In this document: positions 51,435-57,711 of the stretch, piece after piece
Numbering within the stretch: the stretch's first letter is position 1
How the letters are laid out: each line of letters opens with the position of its first letter
Source: Flavobacteriales bacterium UBA972
GTDB taxonomy: Bacteria; Bacteroidota; Bacteroidia; Flavobacteriales; Schleiferiaceae
Direction: 5' to 3'
Assembly (NCBI GenBank): GCA_002292855.1
Contig: DBBY01000011.1
Location: 33,659-91,369, forward strand
DNA: 57,711 bases
Notes under the pieces: model-generated
What the model saw: only the letters and a program-made list of their open reading frames with translations
Database searches by the model: none
Told to the model about the DNA's origin: nothing
Made by a program: the position numbers and the translations under genes

Positions 51435-51466
51435 GTTCAATTGCGCAAAAACAGAGGGCCCATACC

Positions 51467-51474
51467 TAGATTTG
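51467..51474 (+). promoter_or_regulatory. -7 box (TAGATTTG) for aroK
   Basis: A perfect TAnnTTTG ending 9 bases before ATG 51484; a TTG at 51441-51443 is 23 bases upstream. Confidence 0.5.
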
Positions 51475-51483
51475 TAAGGACTA

Positions 51484-52011
51484 ATGAACACCTGGTATTT
51501 GTGGGGCTATATGGGCTCAGGGAAATCGTCCATCGGGCGGGCAGTAGCAAGAAATTTAAATCTGGAATTCAAGGATTTAGATAAGATTATCATCGAAGAA
51601 TCGGGCAAGACTATTTCTGATTTCATCGGCGAGCGCGGGGAGTTGGCCTTTCGCAAACTGGAGCGGCAGCTGCTCCTGGAGCATCAGAACTTCGACGGAA
51701 TCTTCTCCTGCGGAGGCGGAACTCCCTGCTACTACGACAATGCCGAGTGGATGGTTTCTAAGGGGCAGACTGTCTACCTCAGGGCTTCCCCAAGTTGGCT
51801 GCATCAACGCTTGGCTGCTAGCCGATCTCGGGGCATAAAGCGTCCGCAACTAGCGGGCGTAGCAGACCAGGATTTAGGGGAATTCATAGCTAAGCACCTG
51901 TTTGAGCGCCAGCATTTCTACCAAATGGCGCAATACAAAATTGCGGTGGACCAAAGCCCGACCGAGCAGGTTGTCGAGGCCTTGGCGCGATTAATCAGAC
52001 CAAATACGTAG
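51484..52011 (+). CDS. aroK: Shikimate kinase
   Basis: 175 residues. It phosphorylates shikimate at the 3-hydroxyl with ATP. Walker A is GYMGSGKSS (8-16), substrate residues are D33 (DLDKIIIE), R57 (FRKLE) and the GGG loop in SCGGGTPCYY (about 76-83). The lid arginine segment is SRSRGIKRPQL. Converges with the phosphoribosyltransferase gene and overlaps it by 17 bases. Confidence 0.94.
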   Translation: MNTWYLWGYMGSGKSSIGRAVARNLNLEFKDLDKIIIEESGKTISDFIGERGELAFRKLERQLLLEHQNFDGIFSCGGGTPCYYDNAEWMVSKGQTVYLRASPSWLHQRLAASRSRGIKRPQLAGVADQDLGEFIAKHLFERQHFYQMAQYKIAVDQSPTEQVVEALARLIRPNT

Positions 52012-52489
52012 CGCAGGGGCTGTTCCAATCGACTTCCACGCGCTCGTGCAGCCCGGTGCTTAAAGAAATTCCTTTGATGTCCGCCTTGACCGGGAAGCGT
52101 TTGTGGTTGCGATCCACAAGGACGACGGTGGTAATTCGTCCCATGGACGCCGTCAGAAAGTAGGACAGGGCATAAAGCAGCGTTGCGCCGGAATTCAAAA
52201 CGTCATCCACCACCACCACATGGGCGCCTTCTAGGCTTGAGGCCGATGCCGAAGCTCGCGTTCCTTCCATCGTAGGCTGTCTCTTATTGACTTCGATTTC
52301 AATAAGTTCTGCGTTTACAAGAGGCTTCAAATGCGTTTGGATTCGCTCTGCCAGGCTGTAGCCTGAATTGCGGACCCCTGCAAGGACCAGCCGTTCTCCC
52401 TCGCGGTGGCGTTCCAGTACCTGCCAAGCCATGCGTTCCACGGTCCGCGCCATGCGGCGATCGTCCAAAATGAGCGTGCGTTCTCCCAT
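51995..52489 (-). CDS. PyrR-like phosphoribosyltransferase
   Basis: 164 residues of the type I phosphoribosyltransferase fold. The PRPP loop is VVVVDDVLNSGAT (91-103), and LVDRNHKRFPVKADIKG matches PyrR-type proteins. PyrR proteins regulate pyrimidine genes in some bacteria and have uracil phosphoribosyltransferase activity; the base specificity is uncertain and no pyr gene is near. ATG 52489 lies 4 bases after a TAAATTTA box that overlaps the rlmD stop. Confidence 0.85.
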   Translation of the reverse strand: MGERTLILDDRRMARTVERMAWQVLERHREGERLVLAGVRNSGYSLAERIQTHLKPLVNAELIEIEVNKRQPTMEGTRASASASSLEGAHVVVVDDVLNSGATLLYALSYFLTASMGRITTVVLVDRNHKRFPVKADIKGISLSTGLHERVEVDWNSPCATYLV

Positions 52490-52493
52490 GGAA

Positions 52494-52501
52494 TAAATTT
52501 A
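52494..52501 (-). promoter_or_regulatory. Candidate -7 box overlapping the rlmD stop
   Basis: TAAATTTA on the minus strand, five of six positions, ends 4 bases before ATG 52489; its TAA is the rlmD stop codon. Confidence 0.35.
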
Positions 52502-53929
52502 TGCTTCGGCAGCGGACTTTGCGCGCAACAGCACCACGGATTCTACGTGGTAGGTTTGCGGGAACATGTCCACACCCTGAACGGTCGCTACTTCATAGGC
52601 TTCGGAGAGCATCTGAACGTCGCGCGCTTGGGTAGAGGGGTTGCAGCTGACGTACACGAGTTTTGGAGCTCTAATTCGTGCGAGTTCCGCTACCACCGCC
52701 GGGTGCATGCCTTCGCGGGGCGGATCCACCACCACCACGTCGGGACTGCCGTGGCGGGCTACAAATTCCGCAGTAAAGATCCTGCGCATGTCTCCAACCT
52801 CAAAGGTGGCATTGGAAATTCCGTTCCGTTCTGCGTTTCGCACGGCTGCATCGACGGCTTCGCGCACGCTTTCAATACCCACTACTTTGCCCGCGATTTG
52901 CGCCATAAACAAGGCAATGGTTCCGGTTCCGGTGTACAGGTCATAAACGGTTTCTCCGCCCTTGAGCCCCGCGGCAGTCAGTGCCACCGAGTAGAGTCGA
53001 TGGGCCTGAAGCGGGTTGGTCTGGTAAAACGACTTGGGGCTGATCAAAAACTTGAGGGCCCGTCCGCCATCGATAGCGGGTTCCATTTCTTCTTCAAGCG
53101 CTTCTGCGCCATAGAAAAGATTCAAGTCCACGTCGTACATGGAATCGTTGACCTTCTCGTTCAAGCCCCAATAAAGACTCACAAGGCGCTCAAACCGCTC
53201 GGTGATGCGGTGCATCATGGTAAATCCGTCGGGGCCTGGGTGCTCGCCCCACTGAATAATCATCATCCAATCGCCCGCCTGGTTGCTGCGGAGCATGGCC
53301 ACGCGCAGCGCGCCTACCTTGGCGCGGGGCTGCCAAAAACTGATGCCTAAGGCGATGGCCTCATCGCGGACCGCATTGCGGATTTGGTTCCCGTAGTCTG
53401 GAATGAGGTGGCAGTCCTGCACGTCCAGAATCTTGTCCCAAAAGCCCGGAACGTGAAAGCCTAGGCCCGGTTCGCTGGCTGCGTCGGGATTGGCTTCAAG
53501 CTCTGCGCGGGTCCTCCATCGGTTGTTGGTGAAGCTGAATTCCGTCTTGTTGCGGTACCTGAAGGGTTCGGGCGCCGGAATAAAAGGGTGCCAGACCACG
53601 CCATCGCGCGGAACCGACCCCACGCGAACCAACTGCTCCTCGACCTCTGCGGCCTTGAATTCCGCCTGGCTTGGGTACCCAAGGTGCTGCCAAGGGCATC
53701 CGCCGCAGGATTCGGTATGCTTGCACGAGGGCTCCACGCGCAGGGGAGACGGGCTCACCACCCGGTCCACGCGCCCTTCGAAGTAGCTCTTTTTGCCCTT
53801 GATTACGCGAACGTCAACCACGTCGCCTGGAGCTGCACCCCGAATTAATACTGTTTTACCGTCTTCGGTCTTGCCGACGGCCACGCCACGCCCACCGGCG
53901 CGGTCTACCTTAATATTTTCTAGAATCAC
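52499..53929 (-). CDS. rlmD: 23S rRNA (uracil-C5)-methyltransferase, RlmD/RumA type
   Basis: 476 residues from GTG 53929. A TRAM-like N-terminus (ILENIKVDRAGGRGVAVG) is followed by Fe-S cysteines (C70, C76, C79, plus C in LDVQDCHLIPD). The methyltransferase core has LYTGTGTIALFMAQ, VDPPREGMHP and the catalytic cysteine in VSCNPSTQARD. It methylates a U of 23S rRNA (U1939 in E. coli). The long upstream frame to 54172 overlaps rocD antisense; GTG 53929 gives the standard start and sits 4 bases after TACCTTTA. Confidence 0.92.
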   Translation of the reverse strand: MILENIKVDRAGGRGVAVGKTEDGKTVLIRGAAPGDVVDVRVIKGKKSYFEGRVDRVVSPSPLRVEPSCKHTESCGGCPWQHLGYPSQAEFKAAEVEEQLVRVGSVPRDGVVWHPFIPAPEPFRYRNKTEFSFTNNRWRTRAELEANPDAASEPGLGFHVPGFWDKILDVQDCHLIPDYGNQIRNAVRDEAIALGISFWQPRAKVGALRVAMLRSNQAGDWMMIIQWGEHPGPDGFTMMHRITERFERLVSLYWGLNEKVNDSMYDVDLNLFYGAEALEEEMEPAIDGGRALKFLISPKSFYQTNPLQAHRLYSVALTAAGLKGGETVYDLYTGTGTIALFMAQIAGKVVGIESVREAVDAAVRNAERNGISNATFEVGDMRRIFTAEFVARHGSPDVVVVDPPREGMHPAVVAELARIRAPKLVYVSCNPSTQARDVQMLSEAYEVATVQGVDMFPQTYHVESVVLLRAKSAAEA

Positions 53930-53933
53930 AGGG

Positions 53934-53941
53934 TAAAGGTA
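53934..53941 (-). promoter_or_regulatory. Candidate -7 box (TACCTTTA) for rlmD
   Basis: Five of six positions of TAnnTTTG on the minus strand, ending 4 bases before GTG 53929; this spacing supports the GTG start. Confidence 0.4.
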
Positions 53942-53947
53942 GGGGAC

Positions 53948-53955
53948 TATCTTTG
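53948..53955 (+). promoter_or_regulatory. -7 box (TATCTTTG) for rocD
   Basis: A perfect TAnnTTTG 16 bases before ATG 53972; six bases from the opposing rlmD box. Confidence 0.5.
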
Positions 53956-53971
53956 GGTAAATCCTTGTATC

Positions 53972-55234
53972 ATGAAGCCCCACGACTACATCTCCCTGGA
54001 AGACCGCTATGGCGCCCACAACTACCACCCTCTGCCGGTGGTTTTGCAGCGCGGAGTTGGGCCCTATGTATGGGACGTCGAAGGCAAGAGGTATTTCGAC
54101 TTTTTGAGTGCATACAGTGCGGTGAATCAAGGTCATAGCCATCCTCGCATCATTGAGGCTTTGGTAGATCAAGCCCAGACCCTGGCCCTAACCTCTAGGG
54201 CCTTTCACAACGACCAACTCGGCGCCATGGAGGAGGCAATGGCCACCCGATTTGGCTACGACAAGGTTTTGGCGATGAATTCTGGGGCAGAAGCGGTCGA
54301 GACGGCCCTAAAGCTCGCGCGCCGCTGGGCCTACGACGTCAAGGGGGTAGCGCCAGACCAAGCTCTAATTCTTGTGGCCCAGCAGAACTTTCACGGCCGT
54401 ACGTCGACCATTGCCTCCTTCTCGAGCGACCCGGACTCCTACGGCGGTTTTGGTCCTGCCATGCCCGGTTTTCAAATAATTCACTACAACGACCTTCTCG
54501 CCTTGGAGCAGGCCCTTGCCAACCCCAACGTAGCTGCCTTTTTGGTCGAACCCATTCAGGGTGAAGCAGGGGTCAATATGCCCTCAGACGACTACATGGC
54601 CGGGGTTGCGGCCCTCTGTCGGTCAAAAAGAGTGCTTTTTATGGCCGACGAAATACAGACAGGTATTGGCAGAACCGGTTCTTGGCTGGCCACCTGCGGA
54701 AGCTGCGGCTGCACCGGCGGGCGTTGTGAGCGAGACCCTAAAACCTACGTGCGTCCCGACGTACTCATTCTAGGCAAAGCTCTTTCGGGCGGAGTCTACC
54801 CAATTTCAGCGGTCCTGGCCGACGACGAGGTAATGCTCACCATCAAGCCGGGCCAGCACGGATCCACCTTTGGAGGCAATCCCATTGCGGCCAGAGTGGC
54901 CCAGGTCGCACTTCAAGTAGTCGAAGACGAAATGCTCATGCAGCGTGCACGCCGCCAAGGGGCGCATTTTAGGGCAACCCTTGAACGTGAATTCGCATCC
55001 AATCCCTTGGTAGCCAAGGTTCGCGGTCGCGGACTCCTCAACGCGGTGGTCATCGACACCCCCGAAGATTCTGATTTGGCCTGGAACATCTGCTTGGCCC
55101 TCGCGGCCAACGGAGTACTCGCCAAGCCCACGCACGGAAGCATTATTCGCTTTGCTCCGCCACTGATTCTAACCGACGCCGAGATGGACGATGCCCTGTC
55201 TCGCATCGTCAAGACGGTGAATGAATTCCAGTAA
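53972..55234 (+). CDS. rocD: Ornithine--oxo-acid aminotransferase
   Basis: 420 residues, a PLP class III aminotransferase. It converts ornithine and 2-oxoglutarate to glutamate semialdehyde and glutamate. Seen are YFDFLSAYSAVNQGHSHP near the N-terminus, MNSGAEAVETALKLARRW, ADEIQTGIGRTG (D226), PLP lysine K269 in LILGKALSGG, and GSTFGGNP. A four-cysteine insert (C242, C245, C247, C252; CGSCGCTGGRC) lies just before the PLP lysine segment, not expected in basic RocD enzymes. Acetylornithine aminotransferase is an alternative but the sequence favours RocD. Confidence 0.92.
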   Translation: MKPHDYISLEDRYGAHNYHPLPVVLQRGVGPYVWDVEGKRYFDFLSAYSAVNQGHSHPRIIEALVDQAQTLALTSRAFHNDQLGAMEEAMATRFGYDKVLAMNSGAEAVETALKLARRWAYDVKGVAPDQALILVAQQNFHGRTSTIASFSSDPDSYGGFGPAMPGFQIIHYNDLLALEQALANPNVAAFLVEPIQGEAGVNMPSDDYMAGVAALCRSKRVLFMADEIQTGIGRTGSWLATCGSCGCTGGRCERDPKTYVRPDVLILGKALSGGVYPISAVLADDEVMLTIKPGQHGSTFGGNPIAARVAQVALQVVEDEMLMQRARRQGAHFRATLEREFASNPLVAKVRGRGLLNAVVIDTPEDSDLAWNICLALAANGVLAKPTHGSIIRFAPPLILTDAEMDDALSRIVKTVNEFQ

Positions 55235-55275
55235 ATAGGGCGTTCGGTGGCCATAGCGATTGGCCGAGGTTGTCC

Positions 55276-55518
55276 TTAGTCCTTAGGGGGCCAGGTCGCG
55301 ATCCAGTCCTGGTACATCCCGTTAAAACTCTTGTGGACGCTTTCTAAAAATTCCGGACTGACCGTAGCCCAAACCGCTGCAGGGCTTGGGAAGCGGTCGA
55401 TGGGGTAGCGGTAGGTTTGCTTCATCGGACCCGCCTCGATTTCAACCAGGTAGTTCGTTCCAAAATGAAAGAGTTGGATGCGAAAGGTCGGGTGGGGGAG
55501 TTGGTCTACAACGCGCAT
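55276..55518 (-). CDS. Small protein of unknown function downstream of the TonB receptor
   Basis: 80 residues with a likely beta-hairpin start (RIQLFHFGTNYLVEIEAGPM, YRYPIDRF) and an alpha-helical end with several tryptophans (WATVSPEFLESVHKSFNGMY, WPPKD). No signal peptide or membrane segment; family not recognised. It begins 9 bases after the TonB receptor stop, so it is probably co-transcribed. Codon pattern and same-strand placement support a real gene. Confidence 0.65.
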   Translation of the reverse strand: MRVVDQLPHPTFRIQLFHFGTNYLVEIEAGPMKQTYRYPIDRFPSPAAVWATVSPEFLESVHKSFNGMYQDWIATWPPKD

Positions 55519-55527
55519 GATGAATGG

Positions 55528-57672
55528 TTAAAAGTCCGCCCGAAGACTGAGATTTATTAGTCTGTTTGTGAGGTAGTTGGGTACAGCATACTGGCTGGCG
55601 GTACTGATGTCCATTACCCAAAAATAACTCGCCGTGTTGCGGATTTCGAGAAGATTATAGGCTTCCAGCGCGATGCGGGGCTGGATTCCGCGCCAAGTGG
55701 GCAAAACCCGTTCAAAACCCAGGTCCATCCGGCGGTAGGGCGGTGCTTTAAAGGGTTTGGGATTTTCAAGAGGAAGTCCAAAGGGGAATCCGCCGGTAAC
55801 GTTGGCCACCAAATAGACCCTGTTCTGGGGTTGGCCGGGGAGGTGGTCTTCGATGCGCATGCTGAAGGCGAACCGGTAGTCGGTTCCGCGTCGCTGCCAA
55901 CCCTCATCAAAAAGTTCGCGGGCCCTAAAAAGCGACAGCGATACCCATGATTCGGCATCGCCAACCCAGGTGCTGTGCAGCTGCTGGTCCAGTCCATAAA
56001 CAACGGCTTTCCCGGGCTGGGTTCCGAGGTAGCGAATTCGCATGCCGTCTTGCTCGAAGGCAAATGCCCGATCCTGGTACTTGAGGTAGGCCTCAATTTG
56101 GTACATCCAAGGTCGGCCCAACCGGCTACCGTATAGTTTGGTTCCGGCTATCAAATGCCATGCGTGCTGCATGCGGGCGTCGGTTTCGAGCCCATTGGCA
56201 GTCCAGTTGCGGAGTTCACGTACCGTTGCGGTTTGCGCATAGCTTCCGGCGTTGAGGTAGGCGAGCCAAGTGCTTTGACCCGTGGGACTTATAGAAAGCG
56301 AGGCCCTTGGGCTCCAGCGCCACTCCCCCGATCGGCTGTCGCGCAGAATTCGTTGGCCAAAACGCAAGTGAACCGTCCGTTCAGGGCCAACCCAGTTCTT
56401 GCTCCAGGTCATGGATGCCCAATTCTTCACGTTGTTTAGGAGTCCGGCGCTTTGCAGTACCGAGTACAATTCCAAGGTGGAGTCCGCAGTGTAGGATGTG
56501 TCGTTCGGCCCAATGGCCACGATCGTAGGCTGGTGCATTAGGCTGTAGCCGGCAGAGTCGAGATTGATCCATTCGTGCACTCGATCCTGGGCAAATTGCA
56601 TGCGCTGGCCAATGGTCCAGTTGAGCTGTGCGGACTCGCTAAGGATGTGGCTCCCGCGCAGGGCGGTGTGCAGGTCTCGCACCCAAAGGTCGTTGCGGGC
56701 ATAGCGCTGAAAGCCACCACTGCCGCGCAGGTAGCTGATTTCGCCAAACTGGTCCGAACCCATGTTGCTGTTGACGTCTCCCAGTCGGTAGGCCGATTCG
56801 ATGTCGGAATGCTCTACCTCCAAGGCCTGAGAAAGGCTGGCCTCGGCATCGATGACGCTCCGCTGGCCAAAGGCCCGACGGGTTCTCCATCCGGCAAACC
56901 CATTTTGAAATCCGTAGTATTCGGTTCCGGCCATGGCTACCTGAAGCCGGAGTACCTGAGTCACGGTTCCGAATTCGGTGGTTCTGCTCTTGGGGGAGAG
57001 GCGGAATCCGTTTTGCTGCACAATGCCCAGGAATTCGTGGTGCCAGGCACCATGGCGACCCGACCAAACCACCTGCACGTCGCGTGAGTCCGCCCTAAAG
57101 TCGCCAAACACGTCGCCGGTGCGGGCAAAGAGCACATTGCTGCGGTACCGAATACCAATGCCAAGGTTGCCCTGCCAGACGGTGGCTCCGCCCGAAAAAC
57201 CCCCAAGCCTCACCCGCGCGCGGGACGAGTCAACCCTCCGGTAGTTCACCTCGAGGGCAGAGGCGAGTTTGTCGCCCAATTCGGCGTTGAATCCGCCTGC
57301 GGTAAAGGTCAAGGACGATACCAGGTCTGGGTTGAGCACGCTAAGGCCTTCCTGCTGGCCCGACCGCGCAAGCTGGGGGCGGTATAGTTCAAAACCGTTG
57401 ACATAGACGAGGTTCTCGTCGTAGGTACCCCCTCGCACGCTGTATTGGCTGCTGAGCTCGTCGCTGGCCACTACGCCGGGGAGGGTCCTTAAAAGCGACT
57501 CTACCGAACCCGTGGCGGTGCCTAGGCCTCCCAACGTAGCGGACTTTAATCGAACTTCACTGGTCTGGGCACGAACGCGTTCCCCGGTCACCGTCGCCTC
57601 CTGCAGCAGGGTTTTGCGCGGAGTGCTGTCCTGGAGGGCCGCCAACAATAGGGCGGCGGCAAGTGCACTCAA
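55528..57672 (-). CDS. TonB-dependent outer-membrane receptor
   Basis: 714 residues in the frame from TTG 57672. The plug domain spans about 40-150 (SVESLLRTLPGVVASDELSS, QYSVRGGTYDENLVYVNGFE, NPDLVSSLTFTAGGFNAELG) and a beta-barrel follows to the terminal aromatic LRADF. The N-terminal carboxypeptidase-like domain found in many Bacteroidota receptors is missing. The signal peptide (SALAAALLLAALQD) has no basic residue; KKR lies just upstream, beyond an in-frame TAG (57676-57678). TTG as start is therefore doubtful. Substrate unknown. Confidence 0.85.
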   Translation of the reverse strand: MSALAAALLLAALQDSTPRKTLLQEATVTGERVRAQTSEVRLKSATLGGLGTATGSVESLLRTLPGVVASDELSSQYSVRGGTYDENLVYVNGFELYRPQLARSGQQEGLSVLNPDLVSSLTFTAGGFNAELGDKLASALEVNYRRVDSSRARVRLGGFSGGATVWQGNLGIGIRYRSNVLFARTGDVFGDFRADSRDVQVVWSGRHGAWHHEFLGIVQQNGFRLSPKSRTTEFGTVTQVLRLQVAMAGTEYYGFQNGFAGWRTRRAFGQRSVIDAEASLSQALEVEHSDIESAYRLGDVNSNMGSDQFGEISYLRGSGGFQRYARNDLWVRDLHTALRGSHILSESAQLNWTIGQRMQFAQDRVHEWINLDSAGYSLMHQPTIVAIGPNDTSYTADSTLELYSVLQSAGLLNNVKNWASMTWSKNWVGPERTVHLRFGQRILRDSRSGEWRWSPRASLSISPTGQSTWLAYLNAGSYAQTATVRELRNWTANGLETDARMQHAWHLIAGTKLYGSRLGRPWMYQIEAYLKYQDRAFAFEQDGMRIRYLGTQPGKAVVYGLDQQLHSTWVGDAESWVSLSLFRARELFDEGWQRRGTDYRFAFSMRIEDHLPGQPQNRVYLVANVTGGFPFGLPLENPKPFKAPPYRRMDLGFERVLPTWRGIQPRIALEAYNLLEIRNTASYFWVMDISTASQYAVPNYLTNRLINLSLRADF

Positions 57673-57675
57673 GAG

Positions 57676-57711
57676 CTAGCGCTTTTTGAGCGATTCAAAA
57701 AACTGAGCCCA
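57676..57711 (-). CDS. Partial: C-terminal 11 codons of an upstream gene, or start of the TonB receptor
   Basis: The minus strand reads WAQFFESLKKR then TAG in the same frame as the TonB receptor. It may be the end of another protein, 3 bases before the receptor's TTG codon, or the true N-terminal part of the receptor signal peptide interrupted by a stop. The edge of the window prevents a choice. Confidence 0.3.
   Translation of the reverse strand, partial: WAQFFESLKKR

Noticed and set aside
52406..53350. 314-residue plus-strand frame antisense to rlmD
   Set aside because: RlmD motifs run through the whole region on the minus strand; the plus frame is His/Gly-rich with no domain and starts inside another gene.
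54000..54172. Long N-terminal extension of rlmD over rocD
   Set aside because: It is antisense to conserved RocD sequence, while the GTG at 53929 gives a standard RlmD N-terminus.
55235..55275. Possible terminator between rocD and the 80-residue ORF
   Set aside because: Only a weak bulged stem (TCGGCC / GGCCACCGA) without a T run.
1..57711. CRISPR arrays, insertion sequences, phage genes, toxin-antitoxin or restriction systems
   Set aside because: No short spaced repeats, transposase, integrase, inverted-repeat ends or defence-type protein motifs were noticed. The AlbA_2 protein alone does not make a defence system.

Overview
The window reads as chromosomal DNA of a Bacteroidota bacterium, probably close to Flavobacteriales. 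The clues are C-terminal sorting domains of the type IX secretion system (both type A and the type B, gliding-motility-associated form), a GldI-like lipoprotein, a GlmM with the RKSNTEP phosphate loop, very large exported proteins built from PKD, Fn3 and MAM-like modules, a lack of clear Shine-Dalgarno sequences, and many upstream boxes matching the Bacteroidota -7 promoter element TAnnTTTG. By eye the GC content is in the mid-50s, high for Flavobacteriales. No CRISPR array, insertion sequence, prophage or rRNA gene was seen, and no gap without a gene reaches 300 bases.

Layout. 1-10.7 kb: start of a family 2 glycosyltransferase after recR, two sodium/solute symporters, a 1.6 kilo-residue secreted subtilisin, and a PIG-L deacetylase coupled to the second symporter. 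10.6-15.4 kb (minus): TPR membrane protein, ribH, then a phosphohexomutase, TlpA-like thioredoxin and YkgJ-like CxxCxxCC protein. 15.4-20 kb: recF-DciA (plus), ndk (minus), then nrnA-gldI-peptidylprolyl isomerase (plus). 20.1-27 kb (minus): TPR protein, DUF368/PopT-like flippase, aroE, DUF349 protein, uvrB. 27.1-29.7 kb: glmM and a cysteine desulfurase. 29.7-37.1 kb: two giant type IX cargo proteins, transcribed divergently. 37.1-41.1 kb: TerC, nitroreductase, AlbA_2 regulator-like protein, a DMT-like membrane protein with a possible 10-codon leader ORF, and a family 2 glycosyltransferase. 41.1-47.7 kb (minus): 2OG-Fe oxygenase, trmD, GH92 alpha-mannosidase and CotH. 47.8-53.9 kb: fused E1 2-oxoacid dehydrogenase, a 72-residue orphan with its own promoter and terminator, tRNA-Val, a small lipoprotein, a tRNA-Lys/tRNA-Leu/msrB unit, aroK, a PyrR-like phosphoribosyltransferase and rlmD. 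54-57.7 kb: rocD, a small conserved-looking protein and a TonB-dependent receptor.

Most genes are housekeeping: DNA repair (recR, recF, uvrB), cell wall and lipid carrier (glmM, popT), aromatic and flavin synthesis (aroE, aroK, ribH), RNA modification (trmD, rlmD). Around them lies polymer-use and surface machinery (S8 peptidase, GH92, CotH, PIG-L, SSS and TonB transporters, type IX cargo).

The most interesting signal is not a gene cluster. Many genes carry a TAnnTTTG-like box ending 4-7 bases before the start codon, most often exactly 4. Given the known position of the Bacteroidota -7 element, transcription would begin at or next to the start codon, which implies widespread leaderless mRNAs. 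Several boxes overlap the stop codon of the upstream gene, and several divergent pairs have boxes nearly back to back.
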